Positions 36,238-45,555 are shown, counted from the stretch's first letter. The stretch is DNA of 64,000 bases from Ideonella_A sp963843805 (GCA_963843805.1 CAWJLY010000010.1:124001-188000), one strand, 5' to 3'. The notes: generated by a model from the letters alone, not told the origin. Program-made: numbers and translations.

Positions 36238-36950
36238 CCAGGCTCATGTGCTGGCGGATCAGGTTGGACAATTCAACCGCTGAGCGCACATCCATCTTTT
36301 CGAATACTCGGGCCCGATGCACTTCGACCGTTCGCACGCTGATATTCAGGTTGTCGGCAATCTGCTTGTTCTGCCGGCCGTCGATGACCAGCCGCATCAC
36401 TTCGCGTTCGCGCTCGGACAGATCGGCCAGCCGGGTGGTAAACAGGCGCCGGCTCTTGCGCGATTGCAGTGCCGAGCAGGCTGGCCTGCAAGGCCTGCTC
36501 GACGCGATCGACCAAGGCATTGTCGGCAAACGGTTTCTCGACGAAATCGAAGGCGCCGCGCTTGACGGCGGCGACCGCGGTCGGCACGTCGCCATGGCCG
36601 GTCAGAAAGATCACCGGCAGCGCGGCCAGCAAGCCACGTTCGACCAGCCGCTCGAACAGCACCAGGCCACTGGTGCCGGGCATTCGCACGTCGAGCAGCA
36701 AGCAGCTCGGGGAGGTCGGCCAGTCGGGCTCGTCGACGCGCTGGGCGGCTGCGGGCAGGCGTTCGTCGATCATCTTCTCGAACAGCTCGGCGCTGCCGAA
36801 ACCTTCGCTCAACAAGCGACGCGACCGCAGCAACCAGGCCAGTGCATCGCGCACCACCGGTTCGTCGTCGACCAGATAGACCATTGGCAGGCCGAAGCCG
36901 GCTGTGGCCAGCGTCGGCGAAGCGGTGTCGGGTACTGGCGGCTGGCTCAT
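36218..36950 (-). CDS. FixJ-family response regulator, frame interrupted
   Basis: The protein has an N-terminal receiver domain (VYLVDDEPVVRDALAWLL, phospho-acceptor Asp87 in CLLLDVRMPG, Lys in FVEKPFADN) and a C-terminal LuxR/FixJ DNA-binding domain (LSEREREVMRLVIDGRQNKQ, then SVRTVEVHRARVFEKM). The two parts are in different frames. Restoring one CG unit at GCGCG (36458-36462) joins them into a 244-residue protein without loss of motif. It lies 50 bases after the kinase gene and overlaps thiL. Target genes are unknown. Confidence 0.85.
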
Positions 36951-37000
36951 CGGGCAACAACGTGGCGTACCGCAGCGAGAAGCCGCAGCTGGCGCGATTT

Positions 37001-39168
37001 TCAGCCCGATTGTGACGCTTGTGACGGATGCGATGGTCTGGCGATCGGCGCTGACCGCTCAGCCGGCAGCGTGAAGCGGAATTCGGTGGCAGGGCAGGCC
37101 GTGTCGTCGCTGCCGACGGTGCGCCGCCAGCCGCTCGAAATCGAGCGCGCCACCGTGTTGCTCGATCACTGTGCGGCACAGGCTCAACCCCAGCCCCATG
37201 CCTTCGGGGCGAGTTGTGAAAAACGGTGTGAACAGTCGCTGCGCCACATCGGCGCCGATTCCCGGCCCGCGGTCGATCACGCTGATGGTGACCCAGTTGG
37301 GATGGCTGCTGCGCACCCGGATCAGCAGTTCGCGCTGCGTCACGGGTCGTCGCTTCCTCCATGGCCTGGATGCCGTTGCGTGTCAGGTTCAGCAGCACCT
37401 GCTCGACCATCGTGCGGTCACAGACGACACGCGGCAACGCGTCGGCCAGCGCAACTTCGATCCGCGCGCCACTTTTGCGGGCCTGCAGGCGCATCAACGG
37501 CAAGACCGCCTCCATCAGCACCTCGACCCGCACCGGCTCGCGCTGCTGCTCGCGACGGCGCACGAAGTCATGCACACTCTTGATCACCTTGCCGGCCCGC
37601 TCGGCCTGCTCGCCGATCCGTTCGAGGGCCTGGCGCAACATGGCGGCATCGTCGGCCGACGCGTTCTCGTCGCTCAACAGGTTCAACGAACCTGCGGCAT
37701 AACTCGAAATCGCTGCCAGCGGCTGATTCAGCTCATGGCTGAGCAGCGAAGCCATCTCGCCGACCGTTGCCAGCCTGGCGGTGGCCTGCAGACGCTCCTG
37801 CTGCTGTCGAGACAACTCCTCGATGCGCCGCTGGTCGCTGACATCGAGGGCCGCGCTCATCCAGCCGGTCTGCTTGCCATGGCTGTCGACCAGTGGCGCC
37901 TCGAAGATCAGCACCGCAAAGCGCTCGCCGTCCTTGCGCATGAAGGTGGTCTCGAAGCCCTCCCGCGAGGTACCGCGCACAGCCACTCCGGATGGCGTTG
38001 GCGGGTCGGCCATCGGCAACTGGCGAAGCTGCATCCGGCGGCGGTATTCAGGCACCATCTCGGGCGGCCAGTAGGGGGGCGGGTCATGCCCGATGATCTG
38101 GTCAGCGCCAAACCCGACCATTTCGCAGAATGCCGGATTGACATAGCTGACGCGCCCGTCGAGGTCGCGCGCGCGCAGCCCGGTGAGCAGTGAATCTTCC
38201 ATGGCCTTGCGGAATGCCAATGCTTCGGCCAGCGCATGCTCGGCCGTCGAACGCCGGCGCATGTCCCGTGCCAACAGCACGACCACCGCGCCGAGTGCCA
38301 GCGACAGGCCGAGCACCAGCGCAACCGCCAGGTTCGGAATCAACTGGGGCCGGCCCGAGATGCTGTCCACCCGCAGGCGCATCGTCTGACCCGCCAGATC
38401 GACCAGCCGCTCGGCAATATAGATCCCGCCACCACGCGGCCGCCCGGCGCGCGCCAGCCGCGTGCCGTCGACATCGATGAATGTCAGCTCGTTGTCCTGC
38501 AGCAGCGTCGGGCTCACCACCTCGGCCAGCAGTGATTGCAGCGACACGCTGGCAACCACGAAGCTGGTGATCTGACCACTTCGCTGCACCGGGATGCACA
38601 CATCGACGACCTCGACACCGAGATCGCCCGGCAAGGGTACGAAGAAGCTGCGCGAGAAGGTCGGCCCACCCACGCGTGCGGCGGCGATGCAGGCCACCTC
38701 GGTTTCCTGATCGATCGCATTGCGCGGCAATCGCGAAAAGATCGGTGGGTGGTAAGGCCCGTCGACGGCACTGACAATCTGCATCTGCAGGTCGCGACGC
38801 TCGATTCGCAGCAACTCGCGCCGCTCCAGCAACTGCTGGATCACCTCGGTTCGCCACTGCGCGGGCCTCACGTCGTCGCGCCAGCCGAGGGCCTGCAAGC
38901 TCTGCAGATCGCGCGAAATCGCTTGCCGGATGTCGGCGGCGATGCTCGCCGATGCTGTTTCAACCTCCTCCTGCAGGCGGTTGATCTCGAAATTGAAGGT
39001 CAGCCAGACCAATGCCGTCTGAGCGATGAGCAGCAGGCTGACCAGCGCCAGCCACAGCCAGGGGCGCCGCCGCCGGGAGGGCGAAGTCCAACGCGGACTG
39101 GTCGGAATCAACGGCGCAACCACACCACCGCGCGGTTTGTCAGCAGTTTCTGTCAGAGGAGGCGCCAT
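37001..39168 (-). CDS. membrane PAS-domain sensor histidine kinase, frame interrupted twice
   Basis: The repaired product has about 723 residues. A membrane helix (about 37-60) is followed by a periplasmic sensor region of about 210 residues, a second helix (LALGAVVVLLARDMRR), a PAS domain (VSYVNPAFCEMVGFGADQII), the phospho-accepting His in SLLSHELNQPLAAIS, and the ATP-binding N, G1 and G2 boxes (NLTRNGIQAMEEA, DRGPGIG, GMGLGLSLC). Two breaks occur near 37343 and 37121; adding one CG unit at each restores the kinase to a tail ending in EFRFTLPAER. Its layout resembles DctB/FixL kinases. The signal is unknown. It is the first gene of a six-gene operon. Confidence 0.85.
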
Positions 39169-39535
39169 CGAATCGGGTTGCAGCCCCTCAGTATCGGCCA
39201 GTGCCTGCGCTGCAGACTACGCAGTACTGCGCATCGCGCAAGCCGTGCAGCCAGGTGTTCCTGGCGACTCATCTGGTCATCGACCCGATCCCCTGGAACG
39301 CGGAACGCACCGAAAAGGTGAATATTCCGTAAAGCCTGCATTCCTTCATTGACACGACCAGGTTCGTTCAGGTCAATAGGAAAGGTGCTTGACCGATACA
39401 GCCAGCCGTTGTCGTAATTTTATTGGCAGTAAGCAGCCACTAACCGCGCACCATCACGCGTCGGCTACAAGCCCCTCACTTGAGCTTTTGACGCCATTTC
39501 GGTAACATACTGCTTTCTTGATTGAGGGAAAACCC
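39169..39535. promoter_or_regulatory. divergent spacer between sensor kinase and ribonuclease genes
   Basis: This 367-base spacer has no gene I can support. It is less GC-rich than its surroundings around 39320-39500. It contains the palindrome described at 39220 and a TTGACA at 39349-39354 that could be a -35 for a rightward promoter, although its -10 (near 39372) is weak. Confidence 0.4.
39220..39231. promoter_or_regulatory. 12-base palindrome upstream of the sensor kinase gene
   Basis: CGCAGTACTGCG is a perfect inverted repeat centred 57 bases upstream of the kinase start. It is a candidate site for autoregulation by the FixJ-type regulator of the same operon, but no binding consensus for this regulator is known to me. 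Confidence 0.35.
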
Positions 39536-39946
39536 GTGTTTTTTTCAGGTCGGCCACTTGCGTTGTCTGCTTGGCGCAGGGCCGGCCTTGCGGCAGGCTC
39601 GGCGTTTTTTTTACTGGGCCCGGGCGTGGTCGCAGCAAAGGAACAGACACCCGAGTCGGCAACCGTGCGGCAGGCTGATCTTCCGCAAGAGGCCCGGCAA
39701 ACTGCAGGCCTGATCGCGCGAGGCGGACCGTTCCCCTACCCCAAGGACGGGATGACGTTTGGCAATCGCGAACGCCTGTTGCCGGCTAAACCGCGGGGTT
39801 ATTACCGCGAATATACCGTCCGAACCCCGTATTCGCGTGATCGCGGCGCACGACGAATCGTTTGCGGCGGAAAACCCCCTTCAACACCCGAATTCTGCTT
39901 TTACACCGACGACCACTACACCAGTTTCAGACGCATCGTGCAGTGA
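39536..39946 (+). CDS. secreted guanyl-specific ribonuclease (RNase Sa/barnase clan)
   Basis: A 136-residue protein with a signal peptide (WRRAGLAAGSAFFLLGPGVV, cleavage near Ala34) and a mature ribonuclease domain that closely follows Streptomyces RNase Sa: LPQEARQTAGLIARGGPFPY, NRERLLP, YYREYTV, GARRIV, DDHYTSF. The catalytic base Glu92, Arg107 and the general acid His127 are all present. Cys110 and Cys121 could form a disulfide, consistent with export. It cleaves RNA after guanosine. GTG at 39536 has a GAGGG ribosome site eight bases ahead and is preferred to TTG at 39518. The barstar inhibitor gene follows 90 bases later. Confidence 0.9.
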   Translation: MFFSGRPLALSAWRRAGLAAGSAFFLLGPGVVAAKEQTPESATVRQADLPQEARQTAGLIARGGPFPYPKDGMTFGNRERLLPAKPRGYYREYTVRTPYSRDRGARRIVCGGKPPSTPEFCFYTDDHYTSFRRIVQ

Positions 39947-40036
39947 ACGTTTTCAAACAACATCCCGGGCCTGCGGTCGGCGTGTGCCTACCCGTGCCGG
40001 ACGCTTTTCTTTTTTTGATCCAAGGAGGAACGTGAC

Positions 40037-40432
40037 ATGCTTTTGCATACAGTCCGTCCGAACATCGTTCAATCGATCCGCGCCTATCGCGTTGAAGATC
40101 TGATGCAGGCGGCGCAGGCCGTCGAGCAGCATTTCCTTTACGCGAATCTCGGTGCGGCCCAGTCCAAGCAGGACGTGCTCGACATCATTGCCGAGGCATT
40201 TTTGTTCCCGCCGCATTTCGGCAAGAATTTCGATGCCCTGTTCGATTGCATGACCGATCAGGTCAGCAAGGCGGGCGACCAACCCGGGTTTGTGGTCGTT
40301 CTCGAGCAACTGCCGGACAACCCGCGATTCGACCGCGAGGCCCGCGAACAGCTACTCGACATTTTTCGCGACGCTGCTGATTTCTGGGCCGAGCGCCGAG
40401 TGCCATTCAGGTGCTTCTATTCTTTTCAGTAG
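40037..40432 (+). CDS. barstar-family ribonuclease inhibitor
   Basis: A 131-residue barstar-related protein, with blocks DVLDIIAEAFLFPPHFGKNF, DALFDCMTDQ and PGFVVVLEQLPD. Barstar binds barnase-clan ribonucleases through an acidic face and blocks the active site. The adjacent gene encodes such a ribonuclease, so this is its cytosolic immunity protein. An AAGGAGG ribosome site precedes the ATG. The N-terminal 25 residues extend beyond the usual barstar start. Confidence 0.88.
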   Translation: MLLHTVRPNIVQSIRAYRVEDLMQAAQAVEQHFLYANLGAAQSKQDVLDIIAEAFLFPPHFGKNFDALFDCMTDQVSKAGDQPGFVVVLEQLPDNPRFDREAREQLLDIFRDAADFWAERRVPFRCFYSFQ

Positions 40433-40466
40433 CCCGCTCCCAGGAACAAGGGTCATGGGAGCGGGC
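40432..40466 (+). terminator. 11-bp hairpin at the end of the barstar gene
   Basis: GCCCGCTCCCA at 40432-40442 and TGGGAGCGGGC at 40456-40466 form a perfect 11-bp stem with a 13-base loop, beginning at the last base of the barstar stop codon. There is no T-run, but the stem is strong enough to protect or end the transcript. Confidence 0.6.
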
Positions 40467-40848
40467 GACAGATGTGGCCCAGAATGTTGCAGCCAAACCT
40501 GCGAAAGCAGGCTCCAAGGCGGCAGCGAACGCAAATTTCGGCATGAACATGCCGATGATGAGCAGTGCTTTTGATACCTCGATGTGGCTCAACGCGGCCT
40601 GATTGGTTTCGACCCACCCCCGGAGCAGCTTCGCCGGCCTTGCAGGCCGCGCCGGGCTGGCCCGGCCCCTCGCCAGGCGGACCGGCAAAGCCGGATCCGC
40701 GGCGTTTGCTTGATCGGCACCAGTCGAGAGACTGGCGTTGCTCGATAACCTCGAGGAAGCCGGGGCCGCGGCGCTTGCTATCGCCACCAGTCAAGAGACT
40801 GGCGTCGCTCTGACGCTCAGTGCCTTGAAGGGTCGGGTTCCAGGCGAT
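40467..40848. repeat. hairpin-dense intergenic region before rsmA
   Basis: No gene is convincing here. The stretch holds a run of perfect short inverted repeats: CCTGCGAAAGCAGG (about 40498), CGGCATGAACATGCCG (40538-40553), GGCCTTGCAGGCC (40636), GCCGGGCTGGCCCGGC (40651-40666), CCGGCAAAGCCGG (40682-40694), CCAGTCGAGAGACTGG (40720-40735), CTCGATAACCTCGAG (40741-40755) and CCAGTCAAGAGACTGG (40787-40802). GAAA and GAGA loops are GNRA tetraloops, as seen in structured RNA. It may be a cluster of dispersed repeats or a small RNA. Confidence 0.6.
40690..40810. repeat. two imperfect tandem copies of a 52-54-base hairpin unit
   Basis: Copy one (40690-40743) and copy two (40759-40810) share GCCGG, CCGCGGCG, TTGCT, ATCG, CACCAGTC, AGAGACTGGCGT and GCTC in the same order, with about 46 of 54 positions equal and a period of 69 bases. 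Each ends in a 6-bp hairpin whose stem is identical while the first loop base differs (GAGA or AAGA). Confidence 0.7.
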
Positions 40849-41622
40849 TCACGCGTGCGCCGAAGCGGCGCCAGCCAGCGCCAGATACTCGGCCACCGGC
40901 ACCTCTTCGGCGCGCCGCTGAAGATCGAACGGGCAGTCGATGCCCTGCGCCTCGATCCACTTGCCCAACGTGTGCCGCAGCAGCTTGCGACGCTGTGAAA
41001 ATGCAACTGCGACCAGTTCACCGAGGCGTTCGACATTCACCCCGGTGATCGAAGCCGCAGGCAGCGGCGTCATGCGCACCACTGCGGAATCGACCCGTGG
41101 CGGCGGATCGAAAGCCTGCGGCGCCACATCGAGTAGCGACTCGATGTCATAGCGCCACTGCAGCATCACCGACAACCTCCCGTAAGCCTTCCGGCCCGGC
41201 GTTGCGGCCATGCGCTCGACAACCTCTTTCTGCAGCATGAAATGATGATCGGCGATGGCATCGACCGCACTCAACAGGTGGAACAGGATCGGCGTCGAGA
41301 TGTTGTATGGCAAGTTGCCGACCACTCGCAGCGACTGTCCGGCCTCGGCTGCCAACGCGGCGAAGTCGACCGTCAGCACATCGGCCTCGATCACCTTGAG
41401 TTCGGGCTGCCGGCGCAGACGTGCCGCCAGATCGCGATCGAGCTCGATCACCTGCAGACCCGGGCAGCGCGCCTGCAGGGAAGCGGTCATGGCGCCCAGG
41501 CCCGGACCGATCTCGACCAAGGCCTGACCGTTGCGCGGATCGATGGCGTCGACGATCGCGCCGATCACCGACGCGTCGGTCAGAAAATGCTGGCCGAATC
41601 GCTTGCGTGCGTGATGGCTCAT
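40849..41622 (-). CDS. rsmA: 16S rRNA dimethyladenosine transferase
   Basis: A 257-residue KsgA/RsmA that dimethylates two adjacent adenosines near the 3' end of 16S rRNA. The start KRFGQHFLTDASVI, SAM motif VEIGPGLGAMT and catalytic motif NLPYNISTPILFHLL are intact, and the C-terminal FSQRRKLLRHTLG block is present. It follows surA; pdxA, usually between them in this group, is missing. Confidence 0.95.
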   Translation of the reverse strand: MSHHARKRFGQHFLTDASVIGAIVDAIDPRNGQALVEIGPGLGAMTASLQARCPGLQVIELDRDLAARLRRQPELKVIEADVLTVDFAALAAEAGQSLRVVGNLPYNISTPILFHLLSAVDAIADHHFMLQKEVVERMAATPGRKAYGRLSVMLQWRYDIESLLDVAPQAFDPPPRVDSAVVRMTPLPAASITGVNVERLGELVAVAFSQRRKLLRHTLGKWIEAQGIDCPFDLQRRAEEVPVAEYLALAGAASAHA

Positions 41623-41666
41623 GACTGCGCCTTGCCAGACGCGTCAGCGAGCAGCAAAACCCGCCA

Positions 41667-43127
41667 TCAGGGCGGCGGCTCACGCATCTCGACGTAGGCG
41701 CGAGCCCTCATCTCATCGACCCACTCTTCATAGGCGGCCTCGTATTTCCGCTCCTTGAGCGCATTGCGTGCCTGTTCGCGCTGCTGCCGCGAATCGAGCT
41801 CGACATCGCGTCGCTCGACGACCTGGATCAAGTGCACACCGAAGCGCGAGACCACCGGATCGGACAAGCCGCCGGGCTGCAGGCTGCTCATCGCCTGTTC
41901 GAACTCAGGAACCATGCTGCCGGGCGACGTCCAGCCCAGATCGCCCCCCGCAGCGGCGCTGCCATCTTCTGAAACCTGGCGCGCCAGGTCTTCGAAGACC
42001 GCCTTGCCGGCGACCAGCTGGGTCTTGAATCCTTCGAGGCGGCGGATCGCCGCCTGTTCGCTCAGTTGCGCGGATGGCCGCAACAGGATATGGCGAACCC
42101 GAGTCTGGGTCACCTTGAATGCGGGTGCTTCGCGCCGTTCGATCAGCTTGAGCACATGGAAGCCGGCACCTGTACGCAGCAGTTCAGGCGCAATCGCACC
42201 GACCTGCAGATCTTTCACCTTGTTGACAAAGACATCGGGCAGGCGATCAGCTTCGCGCAGGCCGATGACCCCGCCCTGATTCTTGTTGGCGTCATCGGAC
42301 ATCGACCGCGCCACGGCGGGAAAGTCTTCGCCGGCACGCACCCGGGCCAGCACATTTTCGGCGCGGACGCGCCGTTCCATGACCAGTGCATCGCCAGCGC
42401 CGTCAGGCACCGCAATCAGAATCTGCGCGATATTCAGCTCGGTCTCGTTGCCGGCAACGAGCCGCTGGCGCGCCAGCTCGGCATCGATTTCCGATTCGGT
42501 GATGCGGATCCGCGATTGCACCTCGCGCTCGCGGGTTCGCTCGACCAGAATCTGGTCGCGCAGGTTGCGGCGGAACCGCCCGTAGTCGACGCCTTCGCTT
42601 TGCAGCCGTGCGCGCAACTGCGCAGCCGTGAGCTGGTTCTGAGCCGCCACGTTGTTGACCGCGCGGTCGACTTCGACCTCCTCGACTCGCTGGCCGGTTT
42701 CGCGCGCGGCGGTGACCAGCACCCGCTCGTCGATCAGCGCTTTCAAGACCTCGCGGCGCAGCTCGGCCTCGGGAGGCAGGCGGTTCCCGGCGCGAGCGGC
42801 CGCGTCGCGAACGCGATCGATTCGAAGCGCCAGTTCGCCGGCCGTCACCAACTCCTGATTGACGATGGCAAGGATGTAGTCACCGCGCAGACCGCCGTTT
42901 TGCGCCGCTGCCTGAGCCGGCGGCGAGCCGCCGGCCTGGCTATTGGCCGGCGCCCTGAGCTGGGCAAGCGCAGGAAGCGCGAGGGCTGCGGCCGACAGCA
43001 TCAGCCAGCGCACCCACCGAGCCCTGCGCACGAGGGCCAGCCGGACCACCGCTGCCGCCGGTTTGCGCCGCGTGGCCTGGGGCGCAGGGGCCGATCCAGA
43101 GATGCTCACCAGGGTCGATTCATTCAT
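41667..43127 (-). CDS. surA: periplasmic chaperone/peptidyl-prolyl isomerase SurA
   Basis: A 486-residue SurA with a long basic N-terminus before its signal sequence (WVRWLMLSAAALALPALAQ). It has the chaperone core (GDYILAIVNQELVTAGELAL) and two parvulin domains (ELNIAQILIAVPDGAG and RVRHILLRPSAQLSEQAAIR, each followed by a GGxxG block). It escorts outer-membrane proteins, including LptD, to the BAM complex. The start at 43127 overlaps the lptD stop by eight bases; a Met at 43148 is less likely. Confidence 0.93.
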   Translation of the reverse strand: MNESTLVSISGSAPAPQATRRKPAAAVVRLALVRRARWVRWLMLSAAALALPALAQLRAPANSQAGGSPPAQAAAQNGGLRGDYILAIVNQELVTAGELALRIDRVRDAAARAGNRLPPEAELRREVLKALIDERVLVTAARETGQRVEEVEVDRAVNNVAAQNQLTAAQLRARLQSEGVDYGRFRRNLRDQILVERTREREVQSRIRITESEIDAELARQRLVAGNETELNIAQILIAVPDGAGDALVMERRVRAENVLARVRAGEDFPAVARSMSDDANKNQGGVIGLREADRLPDVFVNKVKDLQVGAIAPELLRTGAGFHVLKLIERREAPAFKVTQTRVRHILLRPSAQLSEQAAIRRLEGFKTQLVAGKAVFEDLARQVSEDGSAAAGGDLGWTSPGSMVPEFEQAMSSLQPGGLSDPVVSRFGVHLIQVVERRDVELDSRQQREQARNALKERKYEAAYEEWVDEMRARAYVEMREPPP

Positions 43128-45555
43128 AGGTTTCCACATTCGAGCCAACGCCCGAGGTTTCGCGCAACAGCCGATAACCCGGGATATTGTCCTTCAAGAC
43201 CTGCAGCGGGCTGCTGCCCAGCCTCGACAGGCCGACCAGTTCGAGCTGCAACAACAATCGAGTTGTCGCTTCGCTGCGTCCGGTCGACAGTCGCTCGGCG
43301 ACGATGCGGCCGATCCAGCAGCCGGCGTCATACTCCATGCCGACAATCGAATCGGTGATGCGCCGGTCGGCGGTGCTGTAGTTGATGCGGCCCACACCAT
43401 ACAAGGTGCCGTTGCAATCGGAGCGGCCACCCAACTGCAATCGCGACCCCCGGTCGGATCGCCGGCTTTGCAATGCGGCGTCGACACTGCCGAAAATCGG
43501 CCACTGCCAGCCCAGTTCGAGTTGTTCGCTGAGACCCCGCGTCAAGCGATAGGTCGCATTCACGGTGCGGAACGGGCCGGGCGAAAAACGCGCACTGGCC
43601 ACCGAACGGACGACCCGCTTCGCATCCGGGTTGTATTGCACCGACGATTCCAGCGTCCAGTCGCGCAGCAGGCTGGTCCGGCCCAGCAGCAGCAGGTCGG
43701 ACAGGCGCTGGGTGGTCGGCTGGCCATCGGCAGTGATCCGTTGATCGCGGAACAAGACCCGCTGCACCAGACCCAGGCGCATCGCTTCGACACCGGTCGA
43801 CGGATCGAGCAGGCGGGTTGTCACGCCCGCCGTCAGCTGGTTGCCGTCGCTGACCCGATCCACCCCGGAAAACTGGTTCTCGGTGTAGATCGAATCGAAA
43901 TTGAAATCCTTGATTGCCGAATCGAAATTCGGCAGCAGCCGCTGGTCGCGATAGGGCGTATTGACATACAGCAGGCGAGGCTCGAGGGTCTGGCGCAGCG
44001 AGCGACCGAACCAGTTGGTATCGCGCTCGAAAACCCAACCGGTGTCGACGCTCAGCGTCGGAATGATTCGCGCCGGGGTGCGGCTGCCGTCGGCCAACGG
44101 CTGATCGAGCGAATACGAAGCGGCGTTGAACGACAGCTTCGGCGTCAAACTCCAACCCGGCGTCAGCCAGGGCCGGCTGATCGATCCCAATGCATGAACG
44201 CGTGATCCGGTCGGTCGGCCGTTCGGTCCGGACAGTGGCAGCAGCGCGCCCACTGGAACCCCGCTGACTCCTCCGGTTATGCCGGCCGGATTCGTGAAGC
44301 GATTGAACTCGGCGTTGAAATCGACCTGCAGACCTGAGCCGATGTGCTGCTCGGTTCGCACGCCGATTTGCGGTGAACGATCGTAGGGCGCTTCGATCCG
44401 GCTGGCCGGATCGATATTCTGCAGCACCTGCCAGCTCTGCACGCGTGCGTAGGCGGTCCACTCGCCGCCTCGCTCCAGCGGGCGAAACGGTCGGCTCAAC
44501 TGCAGATCGGACAGCAGCAGCCGCGGCGTCAGGCTCGGCACCTTGGCGGTGAAGTCTTTCCAGTAGTCGTCGTCGGAGACCCGCAACACGCGCAGCGACA
44601 AGCGCGAATCGCCGCGCAGTCTGGCATCGTGCTGCAACGCCAGCGAGTAGCGGCTGCGCCCGGCGATTCGGTCTGACGGCAGCAGATCGAGATTTGCCTT
44701 GCCACGGTAGCTCGGCTCCAGATAGCGGTATTCGCTGTAAAGGCCGACGCCCCGTCTGGCGATCAGGTTCGGGGTCAAGGTGGCATCGCGGTTCGGCGCG
44801 ATATTCCAGTACCACGGCGCCGCCAGTTGCAGGCCGCTCTTGCTGTCGATGGCGAAGCTGGGCGGCAGCCAACCCGATTTGCGGGCATCGGTGAGCGGAA
44901 AACTCAAGACTGGAGCGGCCAGGATCGGCACGCCATAAAAGCGCAGCACGGCACCCTCGGCGATGCCTTCGTTGGCGTCCAGATCCATCCGCAACCGCCG
45001 GGTGCTCAGCTGCCATGCGGGTGTGACATGCCGGCCCTCGGCGTCGAGTTTGTCATCGACCTGGCAACTCGAATAGGTGGCAGCGTTGGCGGTTGCCCGG
45101 TTTTGATCGAGAAAATCGATCCGCTCGGCATGGCCACCGGCGCCGGTCTTGCTGAAAAAATAGACCGGTTGCAAGAAATAGCCTTCGAAAGTCTGCAACC
45201 TCAGTTGCAGTTCCGGGCCGCTGTAGACATTGCCGTCGCGGACGATGCGCACCCTGCCCTTGGCGCTGGCCTGGTCGTCGGCATAGTCATAGCTCAGTCG
45301 GTCGGCCGTGATGTCGATATCGGCACGCTGCAAACGGACCTCGCCGTCGGCCTGCATGTCGAGATCCGGACGGCCCCGAAGCTCGCGCGCCTCCAGCACG
45401 GTGGGAATGTCTTTCCTGCCGTCGGGCTCACCCGGCACGATGGCCTGCGAAAGCACACCCACCGGCAGGCCGAAAACCAGCGCGGCAATGCCCGCCGCAC
45501 GAATCAGGCGTGCTGGCAGGGTGGTGGGCAGACTCGGCGCGGGCGTTTCGAACAC
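43120..45555 (-). CDS. lptD: LPS-assembly protein LptD
   Basis: An outer-membrane protein of about 811 residues. The periplasmic OstA/LptA-like domain (ADIDITADRLSYDYADDQAS, AKGRVRIVRDGNVYSGPELQ) is followed by a large beta-barrel ending in VGLSRLGSSPLQVLKDNIPG. With LptE it inserts lipopolysaccharide into the outer leaflet. The open frame continues to 45933, but upstream residues cross the amgK promoter and start. The GTG at 45555 just before a signal-like segment (RLIRAAGIAALVFGLPVGVL) is the best start, though its ribosome site is weak. Confidence 0.9.
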   Translation of the reverse strand: MFETPAPSLPTTLPARLIRAAGIAALVFGLPVGVLSQAIVPGEPDGRKDIPTVLEARELRGRPDLDMQADGEVRLQRADIDITADRLSYDYADDQASAKGRVRIVRDGNVYSGPELQLRLQTFEGYFLQPVYFFSKTGAGGHAERIDFLDQNRATANAATYSSCQVDDKLDAEGRHVTPAWQLSTRRLRMDLDANEGIAEGAVLRFYGVPILAAPVLSFPLTDARKSGWLPPSFAIDSKSGLQLAAPWYWNIAPNRDATLTPNLIARRGVGLYSEYRYLEPSYRGKANLDLLPSDRIAGRSRYSLALQHDARLRGDSRLSLRVLRVSDDDYWKDFTAKVPSLTPRLLLSDLQLSRPFRPLERGGEWTAYARVQSWQVLQNIDPASRIEAPYDRSPQIGVRTEQHIGSGLQVDFNAEFNRFTNPAGITGGVSGVPVGALLPLSGPNGRPTGSRVHALGSISRPWLTPGWSLTPKLSFNAASYSLDQPLADGSRTPARIIPTLSVDTGWVFERDTNWFGRSLRQTLEPRLLYVNTPYRDQRLLPNFDSAIKDFNFDSIYTENQFSGVDRVSDGNQLTAGVTTRLLDPSTGVEAMRLGLVQRVLFRDQRITADGQPTTQRLSDLLLLGRTSLLRDWTLESSVQYNPDAKRVVRSVASARFSPGPFRTVNATYRLTRGLSEQLELGWQWPIFGSVDAALQSRRSDRGSRLQLGGRSDCNGTLYGVGRINYSTADRRITDSIVGMEYDAGCWIGRIVAERLSTGRSEATTRLLLQLELVGLSRLGSSPLQVLKDNIPGYRLLRETSGVGSNVETYE

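Noticed and set aside
36218..39168. Programmed frameshifting in the two-component genes
   Set aside because: There is no slippery heptamer or downstream stimulator at the breaks, and the same lesion type occurs in many unrelated genes. A sequence-level CG omission explains all of them more simply.
40411..40602. Small frame ending in FGMNMPMMSSAFDTSMW with a phasin-like feel
   Set aside because: It begins inside the barstar gene, contains the 11-bp hairpin and has no ribosome site. The resemblance is too weak to call a gene or a remnant.
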